64,000 nucleotides of DNA from Ezakiella coagulans. Its GTDB lineage: Bacteria; Bacillota; Clostridia; Tissierellales; Peptoniphilaceae. A program made the translations under genes and the position numbers. The notes beneath the pieces are model-generated. The model did not search any database, was not told where the DNA came from, and worked only from the letters and a program-made list of their open reading frames with translations. The DNA lies in the NCBI RefSeq assembly GCF_003096635.1, contig NZ_QEKV01000008.1, positions 16,474-80,473 on the forward strand, in the 5' to 3' direction. This document shows, piece after piece, positions 19,474 to 28,086 of this stretch; the stretch's first letter is position 1; each line of letters starts with the position of its first letter.

Positions 19474-20604
19474 TTATTCAACATATCCCATGCTGAAAAT
19501 CGGCATCATTATTCCAAGAGCAATGATTGCAACAAGTATTCCTATAAAACTTATCATAATTGGTCCAATAAGCTTTAAAAGTACATCTAGGCGATTTTTG
19601 TAACTCTTTTCATAAAATTTCATTAATTTATATGTCGTTTCACTGACCACATCTTCCCTGTTTAAACTTATGAGCATAGATCGAGAAAGAGGTGAAAATA
19701 TCATATTAAACTCATCAATTTCTGCAATTGTTTCTCCGAATCTTATTTGTGCAATAATATCTCCAATTGTCTTTTTTATAAATATGTCAGTTTCTTCGTT
19801 GTAAATAAACTTCAATGAGTCTTCGAAATTTCCCTGATATTTATATATGATACTGAATTTTTTAAAGAATAAATATTGAAACTTATCTCTATAAAGACCT
19901 TTAAACAAACCTCTGTTGTAAATAAATTTTCTCAAATTGTAGTCAAAGACAGGTCTTTTTATTATCAAAAGTTTAAACGAAAGATAAATTGCAAAGAGCA
20001 CGAGTAAAATCTGATGTCCGTATGACGCCAAAATATTCGAAAGCCCAAATGCAATGTTGGAAATAAAAGGAAGCGCTGTTCCAAAATCACTCAAAACATT
20101 TAAAAATACAGGTGCAACGAATTTTGATATGAATATAAGAAGTGCAAGTCCCATGACTAAAAGAAAGGTTGGATAGTAAAGAGCTTTCTTTATTTTCATT
20201 GAGATATCCTCTTCATATTCTATATAATCCGAAACATTTTGAAGTATTTCTGAAATGTCGCCGCTGTCTTCGCCGATTTTTAAAAATGAAATGATAAACG
20301 AGTCCACATTGTAGTGATTTGCAACTGATTCCGAAAAAGGAACTCCATTCTTGAGCTCGTTTAACATCTCATTAGATTTTTTTCTGTCAACATTAAAATT
20401 GTCGCTTTCAGAAACCAAATCAAACGCATCCACTAGATTCATTCCTTCGTTCGTCAAGAGTTGAAGCAATTTGAACAAATTAAGCGGAGAATCCTTTGTT
20501 TTAAAAATCGGCTTTTTTATATAATGTTTCGCTTGCCCGTTTTTATCAGCTGATATCCCGCCTCTAAATTTTTCGTTCACTCTGTCAACATATTTATAAA
20601 TCAT
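19474..20604 (-). CDS. gspF: type II secretion/type IV pilus inner-membrane platform protein (GspF/PilC/ComGB type)
   Basis: A 376-residue protein with the duplicated GspF fold: first copy around LFKLLQLLTNEGMNLVDAF and FLKIGEDSGDISEILQNVSD, second copy around FKKFSIIYKYQGNFEDSL with LISLNREDVVSETT. Three membrane helices are visible (YPTFLLVMGLALLIFI, a central pair, and the C-terminal IGPIMISFIGILVAIIALGI). GspF anchors the assembly ATPase at the membrane during pseudopilus extension. The ATG at 20604 after GAGG was chosen over an upstream TTG; it overlaps the gspE end by 11 bases. No pilin or prepilin peptidase gene lies nearby. Confidence 0.9.
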   Translation of the reverse strand: MIYKYVDRVNEKFRGGISADKNGQAKHYIKKPIFKTKDSPLNLFKLLQLLTNEGMNLVDAFDLVSESDNFNVDRKKSNEMLNELKNGVPFSESVANHYNVDSFIISFLKIGEDSGDISEILQNVSDYIEYEEDISMKIKKALYYPTFLLVMGLALLIFISKFVAPVFLNVLSDFGTALPFISNIAFGLSNILASYGHQILLVLFAIYLSFKLLIIKRPVFDYNLRKFIYNRGLFKGLYRDKFQYLFFKKFSIIYKYQGNFEDSLKFIYNEETDIFIKKTIGDIIAQIRFGETIAEIDEFNMIFSPLSRSMLISLNREDVVSETTYKLMKFYEKSYKNRLDVLLKLIGPIMISFIGILVAIIALGIMMPIFSMGYVE

Positions 20605-21901
20605 TTTCAACCTCAAAAGTTTTCAAATCTATTTTACCGTTCTTTAGATGTTCAACCAGCGAATCTTCAAAATTCATTATAGTTTGAACTTCCCCATCGT
20701 CTATGACATTGACTTCATAAACACCGACTCTTCCTTTGTATCCATTGTCACATCTACCACAGCCGACAGCTTCATAGACATAGTTTATTCCTTTTTCTTT
20801 TAACCATTTCGGTGCCTCGACTTTCTTTCTGCAATCCGCGCACAAAGTTTTTACTAGCCTTTGATTTATAACAGTTTTAAGCGCTTCATTCATAAGATTT
20901 TCATTTATATTTAAATCCAAAATTCTGTCAAAAGTTGAATTTATATCCTTGGTATGAAGTGTCGAAAAAACAACATGCCCTGTGATTGCAGATCTAAAAG
21001 CAACTTCCGCCGTTTCTTCATCTCTTATTTCACCGATATATAAAATATCCGGGTCCTGCCTTAAAATCGCTCTCAATAGTTTGTGGAAAGTCCTATCTCG
21101 TTTGTTATTTACTTCTAGCTGTGTTATATTTTCATTTTTATATTCAATCGGATCCTCGATTGAAATAATATTCTTTTTATCCGAATTTATCTTTTTAATA
21201 ATTCCATGAAGCGTTGTGTTTTTTCCTGAACCTGTCGGACCGCATATAAGATGAATTCCCGCTTTTTGTGCTCTGTTTAAAATAAATTCCGAAATTTCTT
21301 TTCTTAACCCCAAAGTTTCTAAATCCAAACCCTCAACACTTCTTTGAAGCAGACGATAAACAATCTTTTCTCCATTAAGTGCCGGAACGGAACTCACTCT
21401 TATCATGAAGCCCTTATATTCAAAAGAACTCTCTTGAATTTCCTTGTTCATTGTGTCAAGTCCAGACTTTACTTTGATTTTATTTATTATATTTTCGCAA
21501 TTTTGATTGGATTGATAAATTGTAACAAGGTCGCCGTCGATTCTAAATCTAATCAGCATAAAACCTGACTTAGGTTCAACGTGAATGTCTGTTGCTTTAA
21601 GCCTTATCGCTTCATCGAGTATCTTTTCAAATTCCGGGATTCTTCCGATGTTATAGTTTTCATCGACAAGATAAACAAACTCTCCCTCAATTTCCTTTAA
21701 AATCTCGAGGTCTCCTTCTTTCGGTTTATATGTTAAAATTAAGAACTTTTTTCCTTCTATAATTTTTTCAACATAAACTTTGAAGTTTAAGCTTTTTATA
21801 TTTCCATCGCCCGTATTTAATTCTTTTAAATAAAAAGAGCCTTTTGAAACAGCCCCAGATAATTCAAGTGAATTTATAAATTCATCAATTCTTTTTATCA
21901 T
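20594..21901 (-). CDS. gspE: type II secretion/type IV pilus assembly ATPase (GspE/PilB/ComGA type)
   Basis: A 435-residue secretion ATPase that powers pseudopilus assembly at the inner membrane face. Visible are the N2-domain segment KATDIHVEPKSGFMLIRFRI, a Walker A reading CGPTGSGKNTTLHGIIKK, the Asp box ISIEDPIEYK, Walker B DPDILYIGEIRDEETA, the His box STLHTKDI and a tetracysteine zinc site (CADC, then CGRC). Oddity: the residue after the Walker A lysine is Asn (codons AAA AAC) where almost all P-loop enzymes have Ser or Thr to hold Mg. The rest of the active site looks intact. ATGA overlap with udk upstream and an 11-base overlap with gspF downstream. Confidence 0.92.
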   Translation of the reverse strand: MIKRIDEFINSLELSGAVSKGSFYLKELNTGDGNIKSLNFKVYVEKIIEGKKFLILTYKPKEGDLEILKEIEGEFVYLVDENYNIGRIPEFEKILDEAIRLKATDIHVEPKSGFMLIRFRIDGDLVTIYQSNQNCENIINKIKVKSGLDTMNKEIQESSFEYKGFMIRVSSVPALNGEKIVYRLLQRSVEGLDLETLGLRKEISEFILNRAQKAGIHLICGPTGSGKNTTLHGIIKKINSDKKNIISIEDPIEYKNENITQLEVNNKRDRTFHKLLRAILRQDPDILYIGEIRDEETAEVAFRSAITGHVVFSTLHTKDINSTFDRILDLNINENLMNEALKTVINQRLVKTLCADCRKKVEAPKWLKEKGINYVYEAVGCGRCDNGYKGRVGVYEVNVIDDGEVQTIMNFEDSLVEHLKNGKIDLKTFEVENDL

Positions 21902-22521
21902 AAGTGTTTAAAAGTCTCCTTTATTTTTGCATTCAAAATATTTATTGCCACTTCATTTTCTCCACCTTCGGGAATAATGATGTCGGCAAATCTTTTAGTT
22001 GGTTCAACAAAATTTATATTGGTCGGTTTAACCACAGAAATATATTCGAGAATAATTTTTTCAAGCGGCATAGATTTTTCCTTTGTATCTCTGATAATCC
22101 TTCTTATTAGGCGAATATCAGAGTCAGTGTCAATAAAAACTTTTATGTCAAATAAGTCTCTTAACTTCTTTTCATAAAGAATGAGACTGCCTTCAACAAT
22201 TATTATGTCCTTTGGAGAAAAATTTTGAAAATTATCGGTTCTCTCAAGCGATACAAAATCGAAAGCGGAAATTGAAACAGTGTTTCCAAGTGCCAAATCT
22301 TTTAAAATTCTAATCAAATAATCAAAGTCAAAACTGTCAGGATGTTCCAAATTAAGCTTCTTTCTTTCGTCAAAACTCATAGATGAAAAATCTTTTATAA
22401 ATGAATTTTGATCAATTATCTGTACTTTGTTTTCACCATTAATAGATTTTAGCTTTTCTGAAATCGTACTTTTTCCCGAACCGGCACCGCCGGCGATACC
22501 AATAATCAACGGCTTTATCAT
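21898..22521 (-). CDS. udk: uridine kinase-like protein with altered active-site residues
   Basis: A 207-residue P-loop kinase that aligns over its length with uridine/cytidine kinase and sits in the same mltG-U32-udk neighbourhood as B. subtilis udk. The ATP site is intact (GIAGGAGSGKSTISEKL) and the C-terminus is very Udk-like (SVVKPTNINFVEPTKRFAD, IIIPEGGENEVAI). The nucleoside site is not: the usual QDxYY motif with the catalytic Asp reads DQNSFIKD; YD(F/Y) plus a following His reads AFDFVSLER; and the usual ERGR reads EKSM. It is therefore either a kinase for another substrate or a degenerate enzyme. TAATG overlap with the U32 gene, ATGA overlap with gspE. Confidence 0.85.
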   Translation of the reverse strand: MIKPLIIGIAGGAGSGKSTISEKLKSINGENKVQIIDQNSFIKDFSSMSFDERKKLNLEHPDSFDFDYLIRILKDLALGNTVSISAFDFVSLERTDNFQNFSPKDIIIVEGSLILYEKKLRDLFDIKVFIDTDSDIRLIRRIIRDTKEKSMPLEKIILEYISVVKPTNINFVEPTKRFADIIIPEGGENEVAINILNAKIKETFKHL

Positions 22522-23729
22522 TACTCCTCCACCTGTCTTATATAAAAACCTTCAGACGCATCTTTGTCATATAAAAAACTGTAAACAGTTTGCGGCACAT
22601 TTGCCCTTTCGACATGTTTGTTCTCGTCATTTCTTAGGTCTTTAACTTCTACAATCACATCACCTTCAGGTCCCATAATTGAAACCGTTTCGCCTTCGTT
22701 TAATCCGTTCTTTAAAGTAAAATAGATTCTGCCGTCCTTTGCTTCGTGAACTTCGCCTTTAAAAGTGCTCTTTGGAATTGCGACCTGATTGTTGTTATAT
22801 TGTCCGTCTTCCATAGGATTACCAAAATAAAATCCTGATGTGAAAGGTCTGTGGGAACTCGAAATAACTTCTTTGTCTAGTGATTCGTCAAATTTATAAT
22901 TTTCAGGATCCTTCAAATATGAATCAATCGCACGTCTATACGCTCTTACAACTGTTGCGATATAATACGCACTCTTAACACGCCCTTCAATCTTTAATGA
23001 CGTAATACCGGCTTCAATCAACTTTTCAACAAAAGATATTGTTTTCATATCCTTTGAATTCATTATATATGTTCCGCCTTCGGTTTCCTCGATTGGAAAA
23101 TACTCGCCCGGTCTCTTTTCTTCCATCAAATAGTATTTATACCTACACGGATGTGCACAGTCGCCCTTGTTCGGATCTCTGCCGGTCATATATGAACTCA
23201 TGAGACATCTCCCCGAATAACTCATACACATTGCGCCATGACAAAAAGCTTCGAGTTCCATTTCAGGTGCGATATTTTTTCTGATTGTAGCAATTTCTTC
23301 TAGAGATAATTCCCTTGCAAGCACTACGCGGCTCGCTCCCATTTTGTGCCAAAAATTTATAGTATTTGAATTTGTCACAGAACCTTGCGTAGAAATATGA
23401 ATTTGAAGATTGCTATTTTCTTTTACCAGCGAAAAAACTCCCGGGTCCGAAACTATAACCGCATGAACCCCGATTTCGTCCAAGAACTTTATATAATCAA
23501 CCATACCATCGAAGTCACCTTCGTGCGGAATTATATTTAATGTGACATATATTTTTTTATTATTTTTATTTGCAAATTCTACAGCTTCTTTTAAATCGTC
23601 CCTTGTAAAATTTGTAGCAGCTTTTCTTAATCCGAATTCTATTCCGCCTATGTAACAGGCGTCCGCCCCATACATGAAAGCTGTTTTCATACGGGACAGA
23701 TCGCCTGCCGGTGCTAATAATTCTATCAT
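22521..23729 (-). CDS. yrrO: U32 family protein (YrrO/TrhP-like, tRNA uridine hydroxylation)
   Basis: A 402-residue member of peptidase family U32. The start MIELLAPAGDLSRMKTAF and the FGLRKAATNFTRDDL stretch are typical, as is the cysteine cluster region ELEAFCHGAMCMSYSGRCLM followed by CAHPCRYKYYL, which coordinates an iron-sulfur cluster in relatives. The C-terminal part (PEGDVIVEVKDLRND) is the small barrel of the longer YrrO type. In E. coli and B. subtilis related proteins are needed for prephenate-dependent 5-hydroxyuridine formation in tRNA anticodons. Chorismate, the precursor of prephenate, is made by the operon at 33.5-41.6 kb. The gene overlaps both neighbours by one base. Confidence 0.93.
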   Translation of the reverse strand: MIELLAPAGDLSRMKTAFMYGADACYIGGIEFGLRKAATNFTRDDLKEAVEFANKNNKKIYVTLNIIPHEGDFDGMVDYIKFLDEIGVHAVIVSDPGVFSLVKENSNLQIHISTQGSVTNSNTINFWHKMGASRVVLARELSLEEIATIRKNIAPEMELEAFCHGAMCMSYSGRCLMSSYMTGRDPNKGDCAHPCRYKYYLMEEKRPGEYFPIEETEGGTYIMNSKDMKTISFVEKLIEAGITSLKIEGRVKSAYYIATVVRAYRRAIDSYLKDPENYKFDESLDKEVISSSHRPFTSGFYFGNPMEDGQYNNNQVAIPKSTFKGEVHEAKDGRIYFTLKNGLNEGETVSIMGPEGDVIVEVKDLRNDENKHVERANVPQTVYSFLYDKDASEGFYIRQVEE

Positions 23730-24763
23730 TACTTCATATTCTCCTTAGCCTTTAAATGATCTTCGTAAGTCGATGTGAAAGTATGTGAACCGTCATCACC
23801 TGTCAAAACAAAGAACAAATAATCAGTTTGAGCAGGATTTATCGCAGCCTCAATTGACTTCATACCAGGTGAAGCAATCGGTGCCGGTGGCAATCCTTCG
23901 TTTATATATGTGTTGTATGGCGAATCTATTTGCGTTTCTTCATTTGTGAGTTTCGCTTTTCTTTCGCCCAAAATAAATTGTACCGTAGCGCACGATTGAA
24001 GACGCATACCTTGAGCGATTCTGTTGTAGAATACGCTTGCTGCAAGCGGTCTTTCGTCATCCACTTTGATTTCTCTTTCAATAATTGATGCAAGTGTAAT
24101 CATTTGTGTGAAAGAAAGTCCGTTGAAGTCTTCTCTATCAAGATATTCACCCATTCTGTCCTGGAATGCTTTAAGCATTTGCTTTGTAATGTCAACTTCA
24201 GTCGCACCTGCAGGAATATCATAAGTTGCAGGGAATAAATATCCTTCAAGGCTTTCGCCTTCGTTCAACTTTTGAAGCCATGGAAATTCAGCTACATAGT
24301 CTGCTGCGGATGCGGTTGCATTTAAAAATGCTTCCTTTGAACCCAAACCTTTTTCTTCAATTCTTTCAGCTATAAGTTTTCTTTCAAAGCCTTCCGGTAT
24401 GACAAGTTTTGTTGTTTCAACAACATCTTCACTTTTTTCGGATGTTATAACTCCAATAATCTCATCCGCCGACATTGACCTTGATAGGGTAAATTCTCCC
24501 GTTTTTATTTCGGTTTCCTTGCCGAGTTTTTGAACTCTTGACTTAAAGAACGTTCCGTTTTTAATCAAATTATTATCGTAAAGTATTGACGCGACCTTGC
24601 CCAATGAGCTGCCGCTCGGTATCTCAATTTGAACCTCTGACGTGTCATTTATATCAACAGGTTCGTACATTCCTCCAAAAAATGATCTGTAGAGATAATA
24701 TCCTCCACCGACAATCAGTAATAACACCAACAAACTGATTATAGTTTTTGCTTTATTGTTCAT
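23729..24763 (-). CDS. mltG: endolytic murein transglycosylase MltG
   Basis: A 344-residue single-pass membrane protein (helix at about 7-27) that cuts nascent glycan strands and so sets peptidoglycan chain length. A LysM-like region (VQIEIPSGSSLGKVASILYD) is followed by the YceG domain with the catalytic glutamate in MITLASIIEREIKVDDE and the conserved VFYNRIAQGMRLQSCATVQF and INPAQTDYLFFV segments. The ATG at 24763 is preferred over the TTG one codon earlier because AGGTGG is then correctly spaced. It follows queT by 8 bases and overlaps the U32 gene by one. Confidence 0.95.
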   Translation of the reverse strand: MNNKAKTIISLLVLLLIVGGGYYLYRSFFGGMYEPVDINDTSEVQIEIPSGSSLGKVASILYDNNLIKNGTFFKSRVQKLGKETEIKTGEFTLSRSMSADEIIGVITSEKSEDVVETTKLVIPEGFERKLIAERIEEKGLGSKEAFLNATASAADYVAEFPWLQKLNEGESLEGYLFPATYDIPAGATEVDITKQMLKAFQDRMGEYLDREDFNGLSFTQMITLASIIEREIKVDDERPLAASVFYNRIAQGMRLQSCATVQFILGERKAKLTNEETQIDSPYNTYINEGLPPAPIASPGMKSIEAAINPAQTDYLFFVLTGDDGSHTFTSTYEDHLKAKENMK

Positions 24764-24771
24764 CAAACCAC

Positions 24772-25272
24772 CTAAAATCTCTTATAAAATTTAGAATGCT
24801 CGTAGACATAATTGATAACTGAACCAAAAATGACTACACTTATAGCTTCTCCTCCCATAAGCGTCAAAACAGTAGTCCAATAAGGAATATTTGTGAAGTA
24901 GCTTACCCAAATACTTACGATGAATCCATTTAAAAGTATAGGTGGAAAAAAAGCCAATATTCTATTTTTGCTCTTTTTAGTTAGATATGCGGCCAAAAGA
25001 GTCACTAAAGAACCACATACTACGTCGATAATCCCAAATCCGGATTGAAATACAAGGATGATATTACTTATCAAACATCCTATAAAGAGACCCGGAACTG
25101 CAGCGGCTTCTAGAAATGGTAAAACTGTAAGCCCTTCAGCAAGTCTCAATTGTACCGGACCGTATGTGAGTGCAGCTGCGGGAACCATCTGAATTACCAC
25201 AAGCACCACATACATAGCAGCTATTAGAGCTGCTTTTGTTAAATACTTCGTGTCAGTAAATTTGTTTGCCAT
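24772..25272 (-). CDS. queT: QueT family ECF transporter substrate-binding protein (queuosine precursor)
   Basis: A 166-residue membrane protein with five to six hydrophobic helices. MYVVLVVIQMVPAAALTYGP and VQLRLAEGLTVLPFLEAAAV match the QueT family of ECF transporter S components, which take up queuosine precursors such as preQ0/preQ1 with the shared EcfAAT module (not in this window). ATG at 25272 follows GGAGGGTAAAAA. QueT genes often have a preQ1 riboswitch; I do not see one in the 136-base leader, only a 9-bp hairpin. It heads the operon through mltG to gspF. Confidence 0.9.
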   Translation of the reverse strand: MANKFTDTKYLTKAALIAAMYVVLVVIQMVPAAALTYGPVQLRLAEGLTVLPFLEAAAVPGLFIGCLISNIILVFQSGFGIIDVVCGSLVTLLAAYLTKKSKNRILAFFPPILLNGFIVSIWVSYFTNIPYWTTVLTLMGGEAISVVIFGSVINYVYEHSKFYKRF

Positions 25273-25327
25273 TTTTTACCCTCCAAATTTCGGTGTGACA
25301 CGGTAGATTTGACTGAATATTTTTTCA

Positions 25328-25352
25328 TCGAACTAATTTTATTTTAATTCGA
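25328..25352. other. 9-bp hairpin in the queT leader region
   Basis: TCGAACTAA (25328-25336) and TTAATTCGA (25344-25352) form a 9-bp stem, one G-U pair on one strand, with a 7-base loop. On neither strand does a T run follow, so it does not look like a terminator. A separate GTGTGACAC palindrome lies at about 25300, closer to the queT start. Confidence 0.4.
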
Positions 25353-25408
25353 CAATGCTATTAAATTTAATTTAAATCGCTACATTCTCATACAAATTAC
25401 CGTGCAAA

Positions 25409-27070
25409 TTACACCTCTGTAAATATTGTGAGAATCATAGGATTTCTCTTTATTCTATCATAGATAAACTTTCTAAGTTCATCTCTAATAGTGGTTTTCA
25501 TGGAATTCCAATCTTGAATTCCGTCACGGTCAAGCTTTGCTACAATCTGTCTTACCTTTTGTAGAGAACTTTCCATAATGTCTTCATTCTCCTTAACGTA
25601 TACAAATCCCCTGCTTATAATATCAGGTCCTGCAATAACCTTTCCTGTTTCTTCTGAGAGTGTTAGAACTACACAAATAAGTCCGTCTTCAGAAAGATGT
25701 TTTCTATCTCTTAAAACGACATTTCCAACATCTCCAACTCCAAGTCCGTCAACCATAATTGAGCCATTTGGAACTGATCCTGTACATTTAAATGATCTCT
25801 TTGTTAGTTCCATAACATCTCCGTTCTTTTGTATAAATATATTCTTCTTGTCCATTCCCATGCTGAGTGCAAGATCTGCATGAGTTTTTTGATGCCTAAT
25901 TTCGCCATGAACCGGCATAAAGTATTTCGGCTTCAAAATGCTGTGAATAAGTTTTAATTCCTCTTGACATGCGTGACCGGAAACGTGAATATTTGCAAGT
26001 TTTTCATAAATAACTGTAGCGTCTTTTTCCATCAACTTATTTATTACTCCACCAATATCGAGCTCATTTCCCGGAATCGGGTTTGCACTTATGATAACGG
26101 TATCTTTATTTGTAAGCTTGATTTTCTTGTGCATATCGTAAGCTATTCTTGTAAGCGCACTCATCGGCTCGCCTTGAGATCCCGTCATTATTAGACATAC
26201 CTTGTTCGGGGGATATTGATGAACTTGATTTATATCCACTAAAGTTTTTTCCTTAACCTTTAGATACCCAAGCTCTCTCGCAGTGTTTACAACATTAAGC
26301 ATACTTCTTCCTGAAAGTGCAACGAATCTTTCGTACTTTTCAGCAGCCGTAATAATTTGCTGAACACGATGAACATTTGACGCAAAAGTTGCAACCAAAA
26401 TTCTTCCGGAAGCTTTTGCGAAAAGATCATTAAAAGTTTCGCCGATAGTGCTTTCGGAAAGTGTGTATCCTTGCCTTTCAACATTTGTAGAATCGCATAG
26501 AAGAAGTGAAACACCCTTGTTTCCAAGTTCAGCCAATTTATTCAAATCCGTTCTGACTCCGTCAATCGGAGTGTAGTCGATTTTAAAGTCGCCTGTTTGA
26601 ACAACAGTTCCCACCGGAGTGTGAATTGCAAGCATAGCCGAATCCGGAATGGAGTGGCTACATGCTATAAATTCAACTTTAAACGGACCGACACCAATTG
26701 TATCGCCGTATTCAACGTCTTGAAGCTTTACCGGTATATTGAATTCCTTAACTTTATTTTTTATCAAAGCATTTGTGAGTTTTGTGCCATAAATAGGAGC
26801 GTTAAACTTGTCCACAACATATGGAATCGCTCCAATATGGTCTTCGTGACCATGAGTAATAAAAAATCCTTTTACCTTTTCTTTGTTTTTCTCCAGATAA
26901 CTAACGTCAGGTATTACAATATCAATACCTGGCATCTCATCGCCCGGAAAAGTCATTCCACAATCTACTACTATAATATTATCTTTATATTCGTATGCAG
27001 TTATGTTTTTGCCTATTTCACCAAGGCCTCCGAGAGGTATTATCTTGAGAGAATTTGTATTTTTTGTCAT
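25409..27070 (-). CDS. rnj: ribonuclease J
   Basis: A 553-residue beta-CASP metallo-beta-lactamase ribonuclease (RNase J), which combines 5'-to-3' exonuclease and endonuclease activity in mRNA turnover and rRNA maturation. Signatures are LKIIPLGGLGEIGKNITAYE, the metal motif FFITHGHEDHIGAIPY, SHSIPDSAMLAI, the beta-CASP motifs GRSMLNVV and CLIMTGSQGEPMSAL, and PVHGEIRHQKTHADL. The ATG at 27070 follows AAAGAGGTTATAAAT. It is separated from ruvX by about 118 bases and from queT by 136. Whether it is the J1 or J2 paralogue cannot be decided here. Confidence 0.97.
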   Translation of the reverse strand: MTKNTNSLKIIPLGGLGEIGKNITAYEYKDNIIVVDCGMTFPGDEMPGIDIVIPDVSYLEKNKEKVKGFFITHGHEDHIGAIPYVVDKFNAPIYGTKLTNALIKNKVKEFNIPVKLQDVEYGDTIGVGPFKVEFIACSHSIPDSAMLAIHTPVGTVVQTGDFKIDYTPIDGVRTDLNKLAELGNKGVSLLLCDSTNVERQGYTLSESTIGETFNDLFAKASGRILVATFASNVHRVQQIITAAEKYERFVALSGRSMLNVVNTARELGYLKVKEKTLVDINQVHQYPPNKVCLIMTGSQGEPMSALTRIAYDMHKKIKLTNKDTVIISANPIPGNELDIGGVINKLMEKDATVIYEKLANIHVSGHACQEELKLIHSILKPKYFMPVHGEIRHQKTHADLALSMGMDKKNIFIQKNGDVMELTKRSFKCTGSVPNGSIMVDGLGVGDVGNVVLRDRKHLSEDGLICVVLTLSEETGKVIAGPDIISRGFVYVKENEDIMESSLQKVRQIVAKLDRDGIQDWNSMKTTIRDELRKFIYDRIKRNPMILTIFTEV

Positions 27071-27162
27071 ATTTATAACCTCTTTCTTATAATTTTATTA
27101 AAATAAATCGGTGTTAACTAACCGTTTAATTTCATAATTTTAATTTTTAAAGTTTTTTGCAC

Positions 27163-27190
27163 ACAAAAACTAAAGCTTATTTAAAAGCTT
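27163..27190 (-). terminator. probable terminator after ruvX
   Basis: Two AAGCTT hexamers (27173-27178 and 27185-27190) can pair across a short AT loop, followed on the minus strand by TTTTTG. The stem overlaps the ruvX stop codon. The stem is weak. Confidence 0.45.
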
Positions 27191-27608
27191 AAGAATTGTG
27201 TTTTTTTAAATATATTTCCAGAATATATGACGCAGCAAGTGCATCTTCCGCACCTTTTTGCTTGCCGCGTTTAACATTTAAAAATTTCAAAGTATCGTTT
27301 GCCATCTTTGTGGTGTATCTTTCATCCACAAATTCTGTTTTGATGCCCGTTTCTTTATACAAAAATTTGACAAAAGTCATTACAATGGAAGCTTGTTTGG
27401 ACCTGTTACCTTCCATGTCGAGCGGCATACCCGCTACCAATGTGTCCACGTTTCTTTCTTCCATAATTTTCTTTATTTTATCGGAATCCTCTTTTTTGGA
27501 TCCCCTTTTAATCGTGCCGATTGGTATCGCAAATGTTCCTGTTGGATCGCTAACAGCGAGACCAACAGAACTTTCTCCGATATCCATGCTCAAAATTCTA
27601 TTTGTCAT
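27189..27608 (-). CDS. ruvX: RuvX/YqgF family RNase H-fold nuclease
   Basis: A 139-residue YqgF/RuvX protein, an RNase H-fold family described as a Holliday junction resolvase and linked to pre-16S rRNA processing. Motifs: [18 protein letters not shown] with the first catalytic Asp, [16 protein letters not shown], and [15 protein letters not shown] followed by [19 protein letters not shown] with later acidic residues. The ATG at 27608 lies within the end of ireB (11-base overlap). The ireB-ruvX pair is conserved in Firmicutes. Confidence 0.94.
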   Translation of the reverse strand: MTNRILSMDIGESSVGLAVSDPTGTFAIPIGTIKRGSKKEDSDKIKKIMEERNVDTLVAGMPLDMEGNRSKQASIVMTFVKFLYKETGIKTEFVDERYTTKMANDTLKFLNVKRGKQKGAEDALAASYILEIYLKKHNS

Positions 27609-27864
27609 CAAGTTTCAAATACTCTTTTAACATTGCTTCTAATAACTCGTCTCTTTCCATTTTTATAACAATACTTCTTGCATTGTTATGACTTGTTATA
27701 TATGTCGGGTCGCCTGAAAGAATATATCCGATTATTTGATTCACAGGATCATAACCTTTTTCAGAAAGTGCATTATAAACATATTCAATGATTTCACGAG
27801 GCTTCATATCATTGTCCTTATTAAGATTAAATTGCATTGTCTTATCAAAATCGTTATTATTCAT
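27598..27864 (-). CDS. ireB: IreB family regulatory phosphoprotein (UPF0297)
   Basis: An 88-residue protein of the IreB/YrzL family. The N-terminal DKTMQFNLN carries the threonine region phosphorylated by the PASTA kinase IreK in Enterococcus. The rest is conserved ([52 protein letters not shown]). IreB influences cephalosporin tolerance and wall homeostasis. The ATG at 27864 follows GGAGGGTCAAAGA, and a TGGACA-17-TATAAT promoter is at 27903-27931. Divergent from the PBP gene at 28087. Confidence 0.95.
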   Translation of the reverse strand: MNNNDFDKTMQFNLNKDNDMKPREIIEYVYNALSEKGYDPVNQIIGYILSGDPTYITSHNNARSIVIKMERDELLEAMLKEYLKLDDK

Positions 27865-27902
27865 TCTTTGACCCTCCTTGTGGATATTTACATTCTTTTT
27901 TT

Positions 27903-27931
27903 ATTATAACATTTAATTCGTTATATGTCCA
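27903..27931 (-). promoter_or_regulatory. SigA-type promoter of ireB-ruvX
   Basis: TGGACA (27926-27931 on minus) and consensus TATAAT (27903-27908 on minus) with a 17-base spacer, about 40 bases before the start codon. Confidence 0.7.
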
Positions 27932-28031
27932 CCTTTTGTAGATAAAAATAATCGTTTTAGATTAATATATAATATTTATAAACATAAAACAAATGTTATA
28001 ATTTACGTTTGTATTACAATTTATCAAATGT

Positions 28032-28060
28032 TTTCGTTTTTTTAGAAAATATGATATAAT
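28032..28060 (+). promoter_or_regulatory. extended -10 promoter of the class A PBP gene
   Basis: TATAAT at 28055-28060 preceded by TGA, giving an extended -10 (TGATATAAT). The -35 region TTTCGT at 17 bases is weak, as expected for extended -10 promoters. Confidence 0.6.
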
Positions 28061-28086
28061 ATTATAGATTATGAAAGGAGAACTGT

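Noticed and set aside
25273..25408. preQ1-I riboswitch ahead of queT
   Set aside because: No matching stem with the A-rich pseudoknot tail could be found by eye; only a plain hairpin is visible.
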